A stretch of 64,000 nucleotides of DNA from Helicobacter sp. 13S00482-2 (lineage in GTDB: Bacteria; Campylobacterota; Campylobacteria; Campylobacterales; Helicobacteraceae). Location: contig NZ_MLAT01000003.1 of assembly GCF_002272795.1 (NCBI RefSeq), forward strand, positions 1-64,000. The letters are read 5' to 3'. Positions 20,487-29,560 of the stretch are shown here, piece after piece (the first letter of the stretch is position 1; every line of letters begins with the position of its first letter). The notes beneath the pieces were generated by a model. That model was not told the DNA's origin and made no database searches. It saw only the letters and a list, made by a program, of their open reading frames with translations. Made by a program: the position numbers and the translations under genes.

Positions 20487-21360
20487 AAAAGAGTGCCTTG
20501 CATGTCTGCAAAAACAGTGTGAACAAATAATGGAACTCACTTCTCAACCTCAAGAAATCAAAAAAAGAGCTAAAAAGGCTATTGAATCTTTGACCCAAGC
20601 ATTACCTAATAAAAATCTTCCTCCGCCAAAAATTGCCATTGATGTTTATGAAAAAATTACCTCCATCACCTCCATAAATGATATTTATCAACCCATCAAA
20701 ACTCTGTGCATTCAAAAAGCAAGAGATATAGTAGATGATTTATTATCAAAGAAATCTCCTTTAACCAAACCAGAAGATGAGCTAGAATGGGCCCTGAAGG
20801 TTTCTGCACTTGGAAATATTATTGATTATGGAAGTGCAACAAAATTTGATATTAAAAATGAACTATTTGATACTTCTAAGATGGATTTTGCCATCTTTGA
20901 TTTGATGAACTTTTACAAAAAACTACAAGATTGTAGAACCTTACTATATTTTGGAGATAATGCAGGTGAAAATATATTTGATGAAGTACTTATCTCTACA
21001 ATAAAATACATCTTTCCTAACATAAAAATCACCTATTTTACTAGAGGGGCTCCGATTATCAATGACATAACACTTGGTGATCTGAACTCTCATCTAGAAT
21101 GTCAAAAAATATTCAAACTATGCGAGGTGAAAGATAGTGGAGTAAAAAGTCCAGGATTTATCTATGAAGATGCTAATGCCTCTACACAAAAATTATTTGA
21201 TACAGCAGACATTATTCTTGCAAAGGGAATGGGAAATTTTGAATGCTTAGAAAATATTCCTGACTCTAGAATATTTTTATTATTTAAAATTAAATGCGAT
21301 GTGGTTGCCAATCATCTAAAGATACCTTTAGGAAAAATGATGTTTAGACAAAATATTTAA
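20476..21360 (+). CDS. DUF89/ARMT1-like damage-control phosphatase
   Basis: 294 residues from GTG at 20476. DUF89 hallmarks: the N-terminal Cys pair (CLACL), YFGDNAGENIFDEVL with metal-binding Asp/Asn, then ILAKGMGNFE and LLFKIKCDVVA. These metal-dependent enzymes hydrolyse unwanted phosphometabolites. Start choice: GGAGG at 20463-20467 is eight bases from the GTG but only two from an in-frame ATG at 20470, so GTG is preferred. Overlaps the preceding gene by 11 bases. Substrate unknown. Confidence 0.78.
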   Translation: MKIEKECLACLQKQCEQIMELTSQPQEIKKRAKKAIESLTQALPNKNLPPPKIAIDVYEKITSITSINDIYQPIKTLCIQKARDIVDDLLSKKSPLTKPEDELEWALKVSALGNIIDYGSATKFDIKNELFDTSKMDFAIFDLMNFYKKLQDCRTLLYFGDNAGENIFDEVLISTIKYIFPNIKITYFTRGAPIINDITLGDLNSHLECQKIFKLCEVKDSGVKSPGFIYEDANASTQKLFDTADIILAKGMGNFECLENIPDSRIFLLFKIKCDVVANHLKIPLGKMMFRQNI

Positions 21361-21374
21361 TAAAAGGAGTTTGA

Positions 21375-21998
21375 ATGAAAAAAGTCATTTTAGGATTAAC
21401 AATAATATTAATAAGTTTTAATCTAGCATATTGCACAGAAGAGAGCCAAGATACAGACACTCAAAAGAAAGCAATATCTGAAAAAAACTCTGAAGATACT
21501 CATTCTGATCTTAATCAGACCTCAGAAGAAAATCATCAAAAAAACACTTCAGATGCTAAAACATCTAAATGGGGATACAATATTTGGGGACCTATGGGCA
21601 TCTTAAAGATGATTGATTTTAAAGATAACAATCAAAATTTTGCTAAAAATGGAATTCTTGAAGTTGTTATGATGGTAGGACCCACTTATGAAATCATTAA
21701 AGATTTAAAAATTGGTGCAAATATTGGCATAGGAGCACAATTTGACATCAATAAAGCTTCTTATGTAGTTCCAATAGAAACAAATCTAATCTATGACTTT
21801 AACAAGCAATACTCCATTTTTGGTGGATTAAATTATAGCTATGGTGGTCTCATCAACGATATAAGTATCTATGTAGGGACAAACTTAAAAGGGTATTCTT
21901 TGCGATTAGGATACATTCCTTATGCTTTTAGCAATACAAGTTCTCCAAAACTAACAGGTTCTGGATTCTATTTTAGCTTTGCTGGACTTTTTTTATAA
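21375..21998 (+). CDS. Small outer-membrane-like protein with signal peptide
   Basis: 207 residues. A signal peptide of about 20 residues is followed by a polar, Ser/Asp/Glu/Gln-rich linker to about 65, then a compact domain of alternating short beta strands ending in Phe-Leu (FSFAGLFL). The shape fits a small eight-stranded barrel. AAAGGAG lies before the ATG. No named family recognised. It lies upstream of the reductase gene but is separated from it by a hairpin. Confidence 0.55.
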   Translation: MKKVILGLTIILISFNLAYCTEESQDTDTQKKAISEKNSEDTHSDLNQTSEENHQKNTSDAKTSKWGYNIWGPMGILKMIDFKDNNQNFAKNGILEVVMMVGPTYEIIKDLKIGANIGIGAQFDINKASYVVPIETNLIYDFNKQYSIFGGLNYSYGGLINDISIYVGTNLKGYSLRLGYIPYAFSNTSSPKLTGSGFYFSFAGLFL

Positions 21999-22057
21999 GT
22001 TTGCAAACCTAAAAACCATGCCAATCTTTACAAAACTTCACTATATATTTATTTATA

Positions 22058-22098
22058 CAACCATTTTTTATTTTTTTTAAATAAATGGTTGCTATAAT
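22058..22098 (+). promoter_or_regulatory. Inverted repeat and -10 upstream of reductase operon
   Basis: CAACCATTT (22058-22066) and AAATGGTTG (22083-22091) form a 9-bp inverted repeat with a T-rich 16-base spacer. TATAAT follows one base later at 22093-22098. The repeat may end transcription of the upstream gene, or be an operator over the -35 region of the reductase operon. AAGGAG then precedes ATG at 22130. Confidence 0.55.
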
Positions 22099-22129
22099 CA
22101 TACACATCTTAAAACAAAAAGGAGATTTT

Positions 22130-24535
22130 ATGGCCATTTCAAGAAGAAATATATTGAAAGGTTCTGCAGGAGTTGCATCCTTAAGTGTTTTGGGTTCATC
22201 CCCATTAGGTGCAGTTGGGGTATTTAAAAAAACTGAAATGATCCCACATGCAACACACTTTGGACCTTTTGTTGCAAAAGTCGAAGACGGGGTAATTAAG
22301 GATATTATTCCCCAAAAAACAGATGTCAATCCATCTATTATGGTCAAAGGGTTAATTGATAGAGTTTATTCAGATACAAGAGTGAAATATCCTTGTGTTA
22401 GAAAAAGCTACCTAGAAGGAAAGAGAAACAATAAAGAAAAACGCGGAAAAGAAGAATTTGTGCGTGTTAGTTGGGATGTAGCACTTGATCTTGTAGCAAA
22501 AAAGCTAAAAGAAATTCCTCGTGAAAATATCTATAATGGTAGTTATGGTGGTTGGGGACACGTAGGAAGACTACATAACTCCAATATCGTGGCAGGAAGG
22601 TTTTTTAATACTACATTAGGTGGTGCAGTTGGAACAGATGGAGAATATAGCAATGGTGCAGCTGGTAGAGTAAATCCTAGCATTATGGGTGATATGGAAG
22701 TGTATTCTCTCCAAACTTCACACGAAGAAATGATTGCTAATTGTAAAGTTTATGTACTTTGGGGAGCTGATTTGTATAAATGTAACAAAATAGATTTCGT
22801 TGTGCCTAATCACGTCAATGATGTGTATTATCCCAAATACAAAAAAGCTGGAATTAAATTTATCTCTATTGATCCAATTTATACAGAGACTGCACAGATG
22901 TTTGATGCTGAATGGATTAAAATCAGACCCAATACGGATGTTGCACTAATGCTTGGTATGATGCACTATCTATATACATCTGGAAAATATGATAAAAATT
23001 TTATTGCTAAATACACAGATGGTTTTGACAAATTCATTCCTTATGTTTTAGGTAAAGCTGAAGACAAAACACCTAAAACACCAGAATGGGCAGAGAAAAT
23101 AACAGAAGTTCCTGCAAGTAAAATAAAAGAACTAGCCGATCTTTTTGTTTCTACTCGAACTTTCCTAGCAGGTAATTGGGCAATGCAAAGAGCTCATCAT
23201 GGCGAACAAGCAGACTGGGCACTCATAACACTAGCAAGTATGATTGGTCAAATTGGGCTTCCTGGAGGAGGATTTGGCTTTTCTATGCACTATGCAGGAG
23301 GAGGACAAGCAAACTCAGGCTATAGAACTACTCCAGGCTTATCTCAAGGAAGAAATAGAGTAGAAACCTCCATACCTGCTTCTAGAATTTCAGAAACAAT
23401 TCTAAATCCTGGAAAAGAAATCAATTTTAAGGGCAAAAAAATTAAACTACCAAAGATAGATATGGTCTATGTTTGTGGTGCTTCTTTACTAGGACATCAT
23501 CCAAATACAAACGAGCTTATTGAGGCTTTGAGAAAAGTTGATACAGTTGTTGTGCACGAACCTTGGTGGACACCTTTAGCAAAGATGGCCGATATTGTGT
23601 TCCCTTCTACCTGCACATTTGAGAGAGATGACATTACCTCTGGAGGCACATATTCTAGAAACGTAATTTATGCGATGAAAAAAGTTATTGAGCCCGTATA
23701 TGAGTCAAAAGATGATTTTGAAATATTCAGACTCCTTGCCAATAGACTTGGGGGAGAAAAAGTTGAAAAACGCTACACAGGTGGAAAAACTTATATGGAG
23801 TGGATCAAAGGATTTTACGAAAAGAGCGATGGTCCAGTATTTAAAGACTTCGATAAATTTTGGAAAGATGGTTTTGTCGAATTTGATATTCCAGAAGAGG
23901 CTAGAAAATATGTCAGACACGCTGAATTTAGAGCAGATCCGATAGAGAATAAACTTGCAACAGAAAGCGGTAAAATCCAAATATATTCAGAAAAGTTTGC
24001 CTCTTATAAACTGCCTGATTTTAAGGGTCATCCTACCTGGTTTGAACCTGCTGAATGGCTAGGATCTAAAGAAACAAAAAAATATCCCTTTCACCTAGTA
24101 TCTCCTCATCCAAGATACCGCGTTCACTCTCAACTTGATAATACTTGGATTCGAGATATATATAAAATACAAGGACGCGAACCTGTGATGATAAATGACA
24201 AAGATGCTAAAAAACTTGGTATCGAGCACGGGGAAGTGGTTGAAGTATTTAATGGCAGAGGAAGACTTCTAGCTGGTGCATTTGTAACTTCAAATATCAG
24301 ATCTGGAGTTGTAGCTATTCAAGAAGGTGCTTGGTATGATCCAGAAGATAAGAAAGCAGATAAGCCAAGATGTAATGCAGGGCACGCAAATGTTCTTACA
24401 TCCTCACGTCCTACTAGTGAAATGGCTCAAGCGGTCTCTTGTAATACAACGCTTGTAAATATTAGAAAACTTGGCAAGAATGAAGTGGTCACGCCTTATA
24501 AATCAACATCAGTACCTGATATAATAGGAGCATAA
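22130..24535 (+). CDS. Periplasmic molybdopterin S-/N-oxide reductase (TorA/BisC/MtsZ family)
   Basis: 801 residues from the chosen start. The Tat signal SRRNILKGSAG directly follows ATG at 22130, which has AAGGAG at the proper distance; an in-frame ATG at 22085 has neither. DMSO-reductase-family residues are visible, including YSNGAAGR with the Ser that ligates Mo in TorA/DorA/BisC enzymes, and GRGRLLAGAF near the C-terminus. It reduces TMAO, DMSO, biotin sulfoxide or methionine sulfoxide; which one is not readable. Paired with a monohaem cytochrome c two bases downstream, as in the Campylobacter jejuni TMAO/DMSO reductase pair. Confidence 0.88.
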   Translation: MAISRRNILKGSAGVASLSVLGSSPLGAVGVFKKTEMIPHATHFGPFVAKVEDGVIKDIIPQKTDVNPSIMVKGLIDRVYSDTRVKYPCVRKSYLEGKRNNKEKRGKEEFVRVSWDVALDLVAKKLKEIPRENIYNGSYGGWGHVGRLHNSNIVAGRFFNTTLGGAVGTDGEYSNGAAGRVNPSIMGDMEVYSLQTSHEEMIANCKVYVLWGADLYKCNKIDFVVPNHVNDVYYPKYKKAGIKFISIDPIYTETAQMFDAEWIKIRPNTDVALMLGMMHYLYTSGKYDKNFIAKYTDGFDKFIPYVLGKAEDKTPKTPEWAEKITEVPASKIKELADLFVSTRTFLAGNWAMQRAHHGEQADWALITLASMIGQIGLPGGGFGFSMHYAGGGQANSGYRTTPGLSQGRNRVETSIPASRISETILNPGKEINFKGKKIKLPKIDMVYVCGASLLGHHPNTNELIEALRKVDTVVVHEPWWTPLAKMADIVFPSTCTFERDDITSGGTYSRNVIYAMKKVIEPVYESKDDFEIFRLLANRLGGEKVEKRYTGGKTYMEWIKGFYEKSDGPVFKDFDKFWKDGFVEFDIPEEARKYVRHAEFRADPIENKLATESGKIQIYSEKFASYKLPDFKGHPTWFEPAEWLGSKETKKYPFHLVSPHPRYRVHSQLDNTWIRDIYKIQGREPVMINDKDAKKLGIEHGEVVEVFNGRGRLLAGAFVTSNIRSGVVAIQEGAWYDPEDKKADKPRCNAGHANVLTSSRPTSEMAQAVSCNTTLVNIRKLGKNEVVTPYKSTSVPDIIGA

Positions 24536-24537
24536 CA

Positions 24538-25077
24538 ATGAAAAAAATCACGATTTTATTTTTTATATTTTTTGGTGTTTTGCTATCAGCAAAAACGTTT
24601 TATGTAATGGACAATACCAATGCGTATGACAAAGATGGAAAAGCTATCATAGGGACAATCCTCAGAGGAACTCCAGGAGAGAAAATTGGAGAGGCAAATG
24701 GGAAGGTTATCATCAAAGTTAAAGGCTATCTCAAGCCAAATGATACGACAACCTTATATGGGACAAAAAATCTCGAATTACCATTTATCAAACTCAAAAA
24801 TACAAAGGTGAGCTCTGATACTTTGGAGGTTGCACTTCCAAAAAATGAACTCACCGAAAATCAAAGTGATGCTTGGGCGGATGCAGAGTTTTTGTATTAT
24901 GACACCTGCTCAATGTGTCACGCTGCCCACGCTCCAAAGGAACACAATATGATGGAATGGGACGGTTTATTTACAACAATGAGAGCATTTGCAATGCCAA
25001 CAGACAAAGATGCTGATATTATTATCCAATATCTCAAAGCACACGCAACCGATGGTTATGCAACCGATGATGAATGA
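24538..25077 (+). CDS. Monohaem cytochrome c, partner of the molybdoenzyme
   Basis: 179 residues. Signal peptide to about residue 18. One haem site, Cys124-Ser-Met-Cys127-His128, with Met of FAMPTD as probable sixth ligand. Residues 20-110 form a separate, beta-rich N-terminal domain. Two bases after the reductase stop. It should pass electrons from the quinol/cytochrome chain to the periplasmic reductase. Followed by a clear terminator, so the two genes form a closed operon. Confidence 0.85.
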   Translation: MKKITILFFIFFGVLLSAKTFYVMDNTNAYDKDGKAIIGTILRGTPGEKIGEANGKVIIKVKGYLKPNDTTTLYGTKNLELPFIKLKNTKVSSDTLEVALPKNELTENQSDAWADAEFLYYDTCSMCHAAHAPKEHNMMEWDGLFTTMRAFAMPTDKDADIIIQYLKAHATDGYATDDE

Positions 25078-25096
25078 TACTCATCATCTTTTATCT
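25066..25096 (+). terminator. Terminator of reductase-cytochrome operon
   Basis: GATGATGA (25066-25073), 7-base loop, TCATCATC (25081-25088), then TTTTATCT. The first arm overlaps the last codons of the cytochrome gene. Confidence 0.7.
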
Positions 25097-25171
25097 AACT
25101 AGATCAAAGCATTTCTGAAGACAGACCAATTTTTAACATTGTGTTGTCTTTGGAAAGCTAAAGTATTTAGC

Positions 25172-25792
25172 ATGAAAGTCGCTATTTTAAATTATAACAT
25201 TGGGAATTTGGCAAGTGTAAAAAATGCACTTCAAAATACTCGTATTAAAAATATTCATGTTGATATACAAAATAATCCCGACAAGCTTCTAAATTATGAC
25301 AAAATTATTCTTCCAGGAGTAGGAGCCTTTGCTGATGCAATCGCTTGTTTTGAGAAATCAGGGTTAAAAGAACCTTTCATTGAGTTTGTTAAAAGTGGAA
25401 AATTTGTTCTAGGTATTTGTCTAGGCATGCAACTTTTATTTGAAAAAAGCTTTGAATTTGGAGAACATATAGGACTTGGAATCATCAAGGGGGAGGTCAT
25501 CAAATTTGATTCACAATCTAGACTTAAAATTCCTCATATAGGCTGGAATACTTCTACCTTCAAAAATCCAAATCACCCTTTATTAAAAAATATCAACAAT
25601 GATGTCTATTTGTATTTTGTCCATAGCTACCACGTAAAATGTAAAAATGAAAATGAAATTCTAGCTACTTGCGAATATGGGAAAGTTTTTCCCTCAATTG
25701 TTGCCAAAGAAAATATACTAGGTATCCAACCTCATCCTGAAAAATCACACAATAATGGACTAACAATACTAGAAAATTTTTTAAGTTTATAG
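25172..25792 (+). CDS. hisH: Imidazole glycerol phosphate synthase glutamine amidotransferase subunit
   Basis: 206 residues from ATG at 25172 (MKVAILNYNIGNLASV), where the family begins; an in-frame ATG at 25139 adds 11 unrelated residues. Class I amidotransferase triad: Cys in GICLGMQLLF, His and Glu in QPHPEKS. It supplies ammonia to HisF. No hisF or other his gene is adjacent. It may serve histidine synthesis with a distant hisF, or a HisH/HisF-like pair used in surface-sugar synthesis. Confidence 0.85.
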   Translation: MKVAILNYNIGNLASVKNALQNTRIKNIHVDIQNNPDKLLNYDKIILPGVGAFADAIACFEKSGLKEPFIEFVKSGKFVLGICLGMQLLFEKSFEFGEHIGLGIIKGEVIKFDSQSRLKIPHIGWNTSTFKNPNHPLLKNINNDVYLYFVHSYHVKCKNENEILATCEYGKVFPSIVAKENILGIQPHPEKSHNNGLTILENFLSL

Positions 25793-25808
25793 ATTCAGGT
25801 TGATTGGA

Positions 25809-26714
25809 TTATGCTTCAAATATAGCTTCAAATTTTTCGACTAAAAACGTTGGATTATAGCTCATTTTTGCCCTTCTTAGACCTTCTATTCCGAGATCTT
25901 CTTCTCTGTTTGCAAAAGCAATAGAACTAAATTCATTAAGCAAAAGCTGTTGATTAATGATCTGATAGGCTCCGCGATAATTTGAATCAGCTTTTTCAAT
26001 ATGAATGACTGCCATTTCTGAATTGATAACTTCACCAAAACTAAAACCTACAATATCACCACTCACACTAACAAAACCGCCTTTAAATCCTAAGGATTCA
26101 TAATGGTTTAAAGCATTCATAATGCCAATATTTTCATTTTTCAATCCTTCGCTCACTTCTCCTTGTGTTTGAGAAAACCATTTTTTCCATATAGAGAGAA
26201 CTTTATCTTTATTGCTCTGATTGATGCTTTCATAGGTAAAATCAGGGTAATTTTGCAAGAACTGATTCAGATGATTTTTCTTTTTATGGTATTTTCTTCC
26301 AGAAAGCTCAATGAGTTCTTTAATGCTGTAGATATAATCACTCCTATCTCGGTTAGGCTTAAAAGAAAACAATCCATCAAAGGATTTCTGAAGAGCCTGC
26401 AAGGATTTTATTTCTAGGGAATGAAATTCAAGTCTTTCTTTTTTTTCTTTGCAATCTTTTATGAGTTCCTGAATACATTTTATTTTATCATCTTGGGTTC
26501 CGCCAATAGGATAAAAATAGAAAGGTTGCTGGTCTGCTCCATAACAAGTGCGGATTACCAAAGAATCTTTTATGATCGCAAAACTTATTTCTCTGGCCTG
26601 ATGCCATATATAGAGATTCCCAAAACTAATATCAGATAGATAAAAAAAATCCTGTTTTAAATAAGAGTCAAATAGTGCCTTATCTTCTAAAGAGATTTTT
26701 TTGTATTCAATCAT
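25809..26714 (-). CDS. DUF2156 (GNAT-fold, phosphatidylglycerol lysyltransferase-like) protein
   Basis: 301 residues, soluble, two tandem acyltransferase-like halves. LYIWHQAREISFAI, FYFYPIGG, and the C-terminal GGFVSVSGDIVGFSFGE with KADSNYRGAYQIINQQL resemble DUF2156. The long membrane domain of MprF is absent, so it is the stand-alone form common in Firmicutes and Campylobacterota. Substrate unknown. Four bases from pheA downstream in the same direction of reading, so likely the last gene of a lysA-pheA message. Confidence 0.72.
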   Translation of the reverse strand: MIEYKKISLEDKALFDSYLKQDFFYLSDISFGNLYIWHQAREISFAIIKDSLVIRTCYGADQQPFYFYPIGGTQDDKIKCIQELIKDCKEKKERLEFHSLEIKSLQALQKSFDGLFSFKPNRDRSDYIYSIKELIELSGRKYHKKKNHLNQFLQNYPDFTYESINQSNKDKVLSIWKKWFSQTQGEVSEGLKNENIGIMNALNHYESLGFKGGFVSVSGDIVGFSFGEVINSEMAVIHIEKADSNYRGAYQIINQQLLLNEFSSIAFANREEDLGIEGLRRAKMSYNPTFLVEKFEAIFEA

Positions 26715-26717
26715 TCT

Positions 26718-27788
26718 TCAACCTTCCATTTTAACGTAGCTGCCAAGCCATTTAAGTTCATTTTTTCGCAATTCAAATAATTTTTTGATATGTTCATCTT
26801 CTCTGTGTCCATCAAAATCAATGTAAAAGCCAAAACTAAAATCTGATTTAGTTTTGATGGGTCTTGAATCAATTTTGGTCAAATTGATACCCATTTTTGC
26901 AAAATCTTTGAGCAATTCAAGCAATGTTCCAGATTTATCAAAATCACTTAGATTTGCAAACACAGATGTCCTGTCTTTTCCACTAGCCTGATTAGAAAAA
27001 TCACTAATGATAACAAAACGAGTTTTATTATCATTAGAATCTTCAATGTTATCAAACATTATAGGTAGATGGTACAATTTCCCTGCAATTTTTGAGCAAA
27101 TAGCAGCAGAATTTTTATCTTCTTTGGCAAGTTGTGCTGCTTTAGCAGTGGAATCCACAGGAACACGATCCACTTCTCCTAATTGATGAGATTCAATAAA
27201 TTTATTACATTGTCCAAAAGCAATATCTTTAGAATAAATACGTTTAATATCTCTGATATGTTCACACTCGCTTACAAAACTATGATGAATAGGCAAAATA
27301 ATCTCAGCAATGATTTTCAGATCTGAATTAGCTAGAAAATCTATCGTATCTCCCACCATTCCATTAGTATTATTTTCCAATGGAATCACTCCATATTTTG
27401 CACGTTTAAGCTCTACGGCCTTAAAAACAGAATTGATATTTGTCATGGCCAAATATTCGCTCATAGCCCCAAATCTCTCTTCTGCTGCCTGATGAGTATA
27501 ACTTCCCAAAGGCCCCAAATAAGCAACCTTTTCAGGCAATTCTAAATTTCTTGAAATGGCAAAAATTTCTTGATAAATCGCTTCAATAGCCTTATAATTA
27601 AGATATTGAGAACCTCGCGATGTCAAACGTTCAATAATCTGTCTTTCTCGCTCAGGTTTATAAATACTAGATTTTGATTTTATTTTATCCTTACCAATTT
27701 GTGAAACGATATCCATTCGCTCATTCAAAAGCTCAAATATTGCATCATCAATAATATCAATTTTTATCCTTTTTTCATTCAAATCCAT
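26718..27788 (-). CDS. pheA: Bifunctional chorismate mutase/prephenate dehydratase (P-protein)
   Basis: 356 residues in three domains. Residues 1-85 are an AroQ-type chorismate mutase (RIKIDIIDDAIFELLNERMDIV). About 90-265 is prephenate dehydratase (VAYLGPLGSYTHQAA; the active-site TRFVIISD). About 270-356 is a regulatory ACT domain that senses phenylalanine. It converts chorismate to phenylpyruvate. Its start overlaps the lysA stop by 14 bases. The complete P-protein suggests phenylalanine can be made. Confidence 0.93.
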   Translation of the reverse strand: MDLNEKRIKIDIIDDAIFELLNERMDIVSQIGKDKIKSKSSIYKPERERQIIERLTSRGSQYLNYKAIEAIYQEIFAISRNLELPEKVAYLGPLGSYTHQAAEERFGAMSEYLAMTNINSVFKAVELKRAKYGVIPLENNTNGMVGDTIDFLANSDLKIIAEIILPIHHSFVSECEHIRDIKRIYSKDIAFGQCNKFIESHQLGEVDRVPVDSTAKAAQLAKEDKNSAAICSKIAGKLYHLPIMFDNIEDSNDNKTRFVIISDFSNQASGKDRTSVFANLSDFDKSGTLLELLKDFAKMGINLTKIDSRPIKTKSDFSFGFYIDFDGHREDEHIKKLFELRKNELKWLGSYVKMEG

Positions 27789-29010
27789 CTGATTCCCCCT
27801 TTAAGATTTTGAGTTCATCAGCAATCATGTCTTCAAATTTTTCACGTCTTTTTAAAATTCTATCACTTCCATGTTCTATTCCAATTTCTGCGGGTCTTCT
27901 TCTTGTATTATAATTACTTGCCATAGAATATCCATATGCTCCAGCATTCTCAAAGACAATCAAATCACCTGAAGACAAAGGAGGAAGTAAAATGTTTTTT
28001 GCTAAATAATCTCCACTCTCGCAAATAGGCCCTACCACATCTGCTAAACTTTCTTTTGTTTTATCAAGTTTATTTTGAGAATAGACCTTGAATTTATGAA
28101 TTGCTCCATACAGACTTGGTCGAATCAAATCATTCATCGCTGCATCTATGATAACAAAGCGTTTTTTATCTGTATATTTTTCATACAAAACCTTCGTGAC
28201 CAAAAAACCACTTTCGCCAACTATGTATCTACCTGGCTCACAAATTATTGTAAGATCTAGTCCTTTTAAAGCATTCAATATAGCTTGTGCATAATCATAA
28301 AGCTTGATAGTCTTTTCATCATCATAAACAATTCCGATTCCACCACCAATATCAAAAAATTTCAAATCTATTTTCAATGCTAAAAGTGATCGTGTAAAAT
28401 CTGCAATCTTTTGTGCGGCACTAGATATTGGTTCTAAATCGCTAAGCTGGGAGCCAAGATGAAAATGTATCCCCACAGGATTTAAAAAAGATGAATTCTT
28501 TGCATATAAATAAAGTTCTGAAGCACTTTGCATATCAACACCAAATTTATTTTCATGCAAACCTGTGGAAATGTAAGGATGGGTTTTTGCATCAATATTT
28601 GGATTAACCCTAATAGAAATCCTCGCAATCTTTTTTGTCTGCTTTGCAATACTCTCAATACGTTTTAATTCCTGCTTGGATTCTGCATTGATAAATAATA
28701 TATCAAGCTCTAAAGCTTCTGTAATCTCTTCATCGCTTTTTCCAACTCCACTAAATATAATTTTATATTTTTTTATTCCAGCCAAAATGGCACGTTTAAC
28801 TTCCCCAATAGAAACACAATCAGCACCACTATCAAGCTTAGCAAGAGTATTTATCAAGCTTAGATTGGAATTAGCCTTCAAAGCATAACAAATCAAATTT
28901 TTTCTAGCGTTAAAAGCTTGTTTAAAATTTAAAAACTGATTTTTTACTTTATCTAAATCATATACATATAAGGGTGTTTTGTATTTGTATGCAAGTGTTA
29001 AAAAATCCAT
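27775..29010 (-). CDS. lysA: Diaminopimelate decarboxylase
   Basis: 411 residues, alanine-racemase-fold class III decarboxylase. The PLP lysine is Lys45 in CYALKANSN. The glycine loop is DIGGGIGI, the EPGRYIVGESG stretch binds phosphate and substrate, and GPICESGDYLA holds the active-site Cys. It makes lysine from meso-diaminopimelate. First gene of lysA-pheA-DUF2156, and divergent from the small membrane protein gene at 29094. Confidence 0.95.
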   Translation of the reverse strand: MDFLTLAYKYKTPLYVYDLDKVKNQFLNFKQAFNARKNLICYALKANSNLSLINTLAKLDSGADCVSIGEVKRAILAGIKKYKIIFSGVGKSDEEITEALELDILFINAESKQELKRIESIAKQTKKIARISIRVNPNIDAKTHPYISTGLHENKFGVDMQSASELYLYAKNSSFLNPVGIHFHLGSQLSDLEPISSAAQKIADFTRSLLALKIDLKFFDIGGGIGIVYDDEKTIKLYDYAQAILNALKGLDLTIICEPGRYIVGESGFLVTKVLYEKYTDKKRFVIIDAAMNDLIRPSLYGAIHKFKVYSQNKLDKTKESLADVVGPICESGDYLAKNILLPPLSSGDLIVFENAGAYGYSMASNYNTRRRPAEIGIEHGSDRILKRREKFEDMIADELKILKGESDGFE

Positions 29011-29093
29011 TTTTTTATTCCCTTACCAAAAATTAAAAATAAAAAGGCTACAATCTTAACTAAATAAATCAGTATATTAATAAATGAGGAAAA

Positions 29094-29486
29094 ATGAATC
29101 CAAATGCTTTTTTTATTGTCATCTCTTTTATAGTGGTATTGAGTGTGTTTTTCATCACACTTCTGAGTGTTTTGAAAAAAAAACAAAACCTAAATCCAAA
29201 AAAGAATCAAAAAAAAATCATTGACTTTGAAACCGTTATGTTACTATTAGAATCAAAGTATAGCACCATAAAAGATATTGAAAAAGCCTCAAGATATTTT
29301 TTTGATAATTATAACAAATGGAAACTCAATAAATCTCAAAAACAAAACTTCCTTTTTGTTCTTTGTCTGCATCAAAATACTACCTCAAAGATGATATTAC
29401 AAGTTCAAGAAAAACTTTCAAAGCTCAATCCTGATATGAAAAAGGATTTTGAGAGAATTGTGAAGAAAGCCATTGATCTGAGATAA
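29094..29486 (+). CDS. Small membrane-anchored protein of unknown function
   Basis: 130 residues. One strong N-terminal membrane segment (about 6-26), then a basic stretch with many Lys/Asn/Gln and a helical domain to the end (FETVMLLLESKYSTIKDIE onward). GAGGAAA lies before the start. I do not recognise the family. It is divergent from lysA and convergent with oorC, with which it shares a terminator. Confidence 0.6.
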   Translation: MNPNAFFIVISFIVVLSVFFITLLSVLKKKQNLNPKKNQKKIIDFETVMLLLESKYSTIKDIEKASRYFFDNYNKWKLNKSQKQNFLFVLCLHQNTTSKMILQVQEKLSKLNPDMKKDFERIVKKAIDLR

Positions 29487-29520
29487 TTTTCAATTATTAA
29501 ACACATCTCAGTAAAAAGTA

Positions 29521-29555
29521 TTTCATAGTCATTTTTAACCAAAAGGACTATGAAA
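29521..29555. terminator. Terminator between convergent small gene and oorC
   Basis: TTTCATAGTC (29521-29530) and GACTATGAAA (29546-29555) form a perfect 10-bp stem, loop 15. On the minus strand a T-rich tail follows (TACTTTTTAC), so it best fits the end of the oor operon. Confidence 0.7.
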
Positions 29556-29560
29556 ACTAT

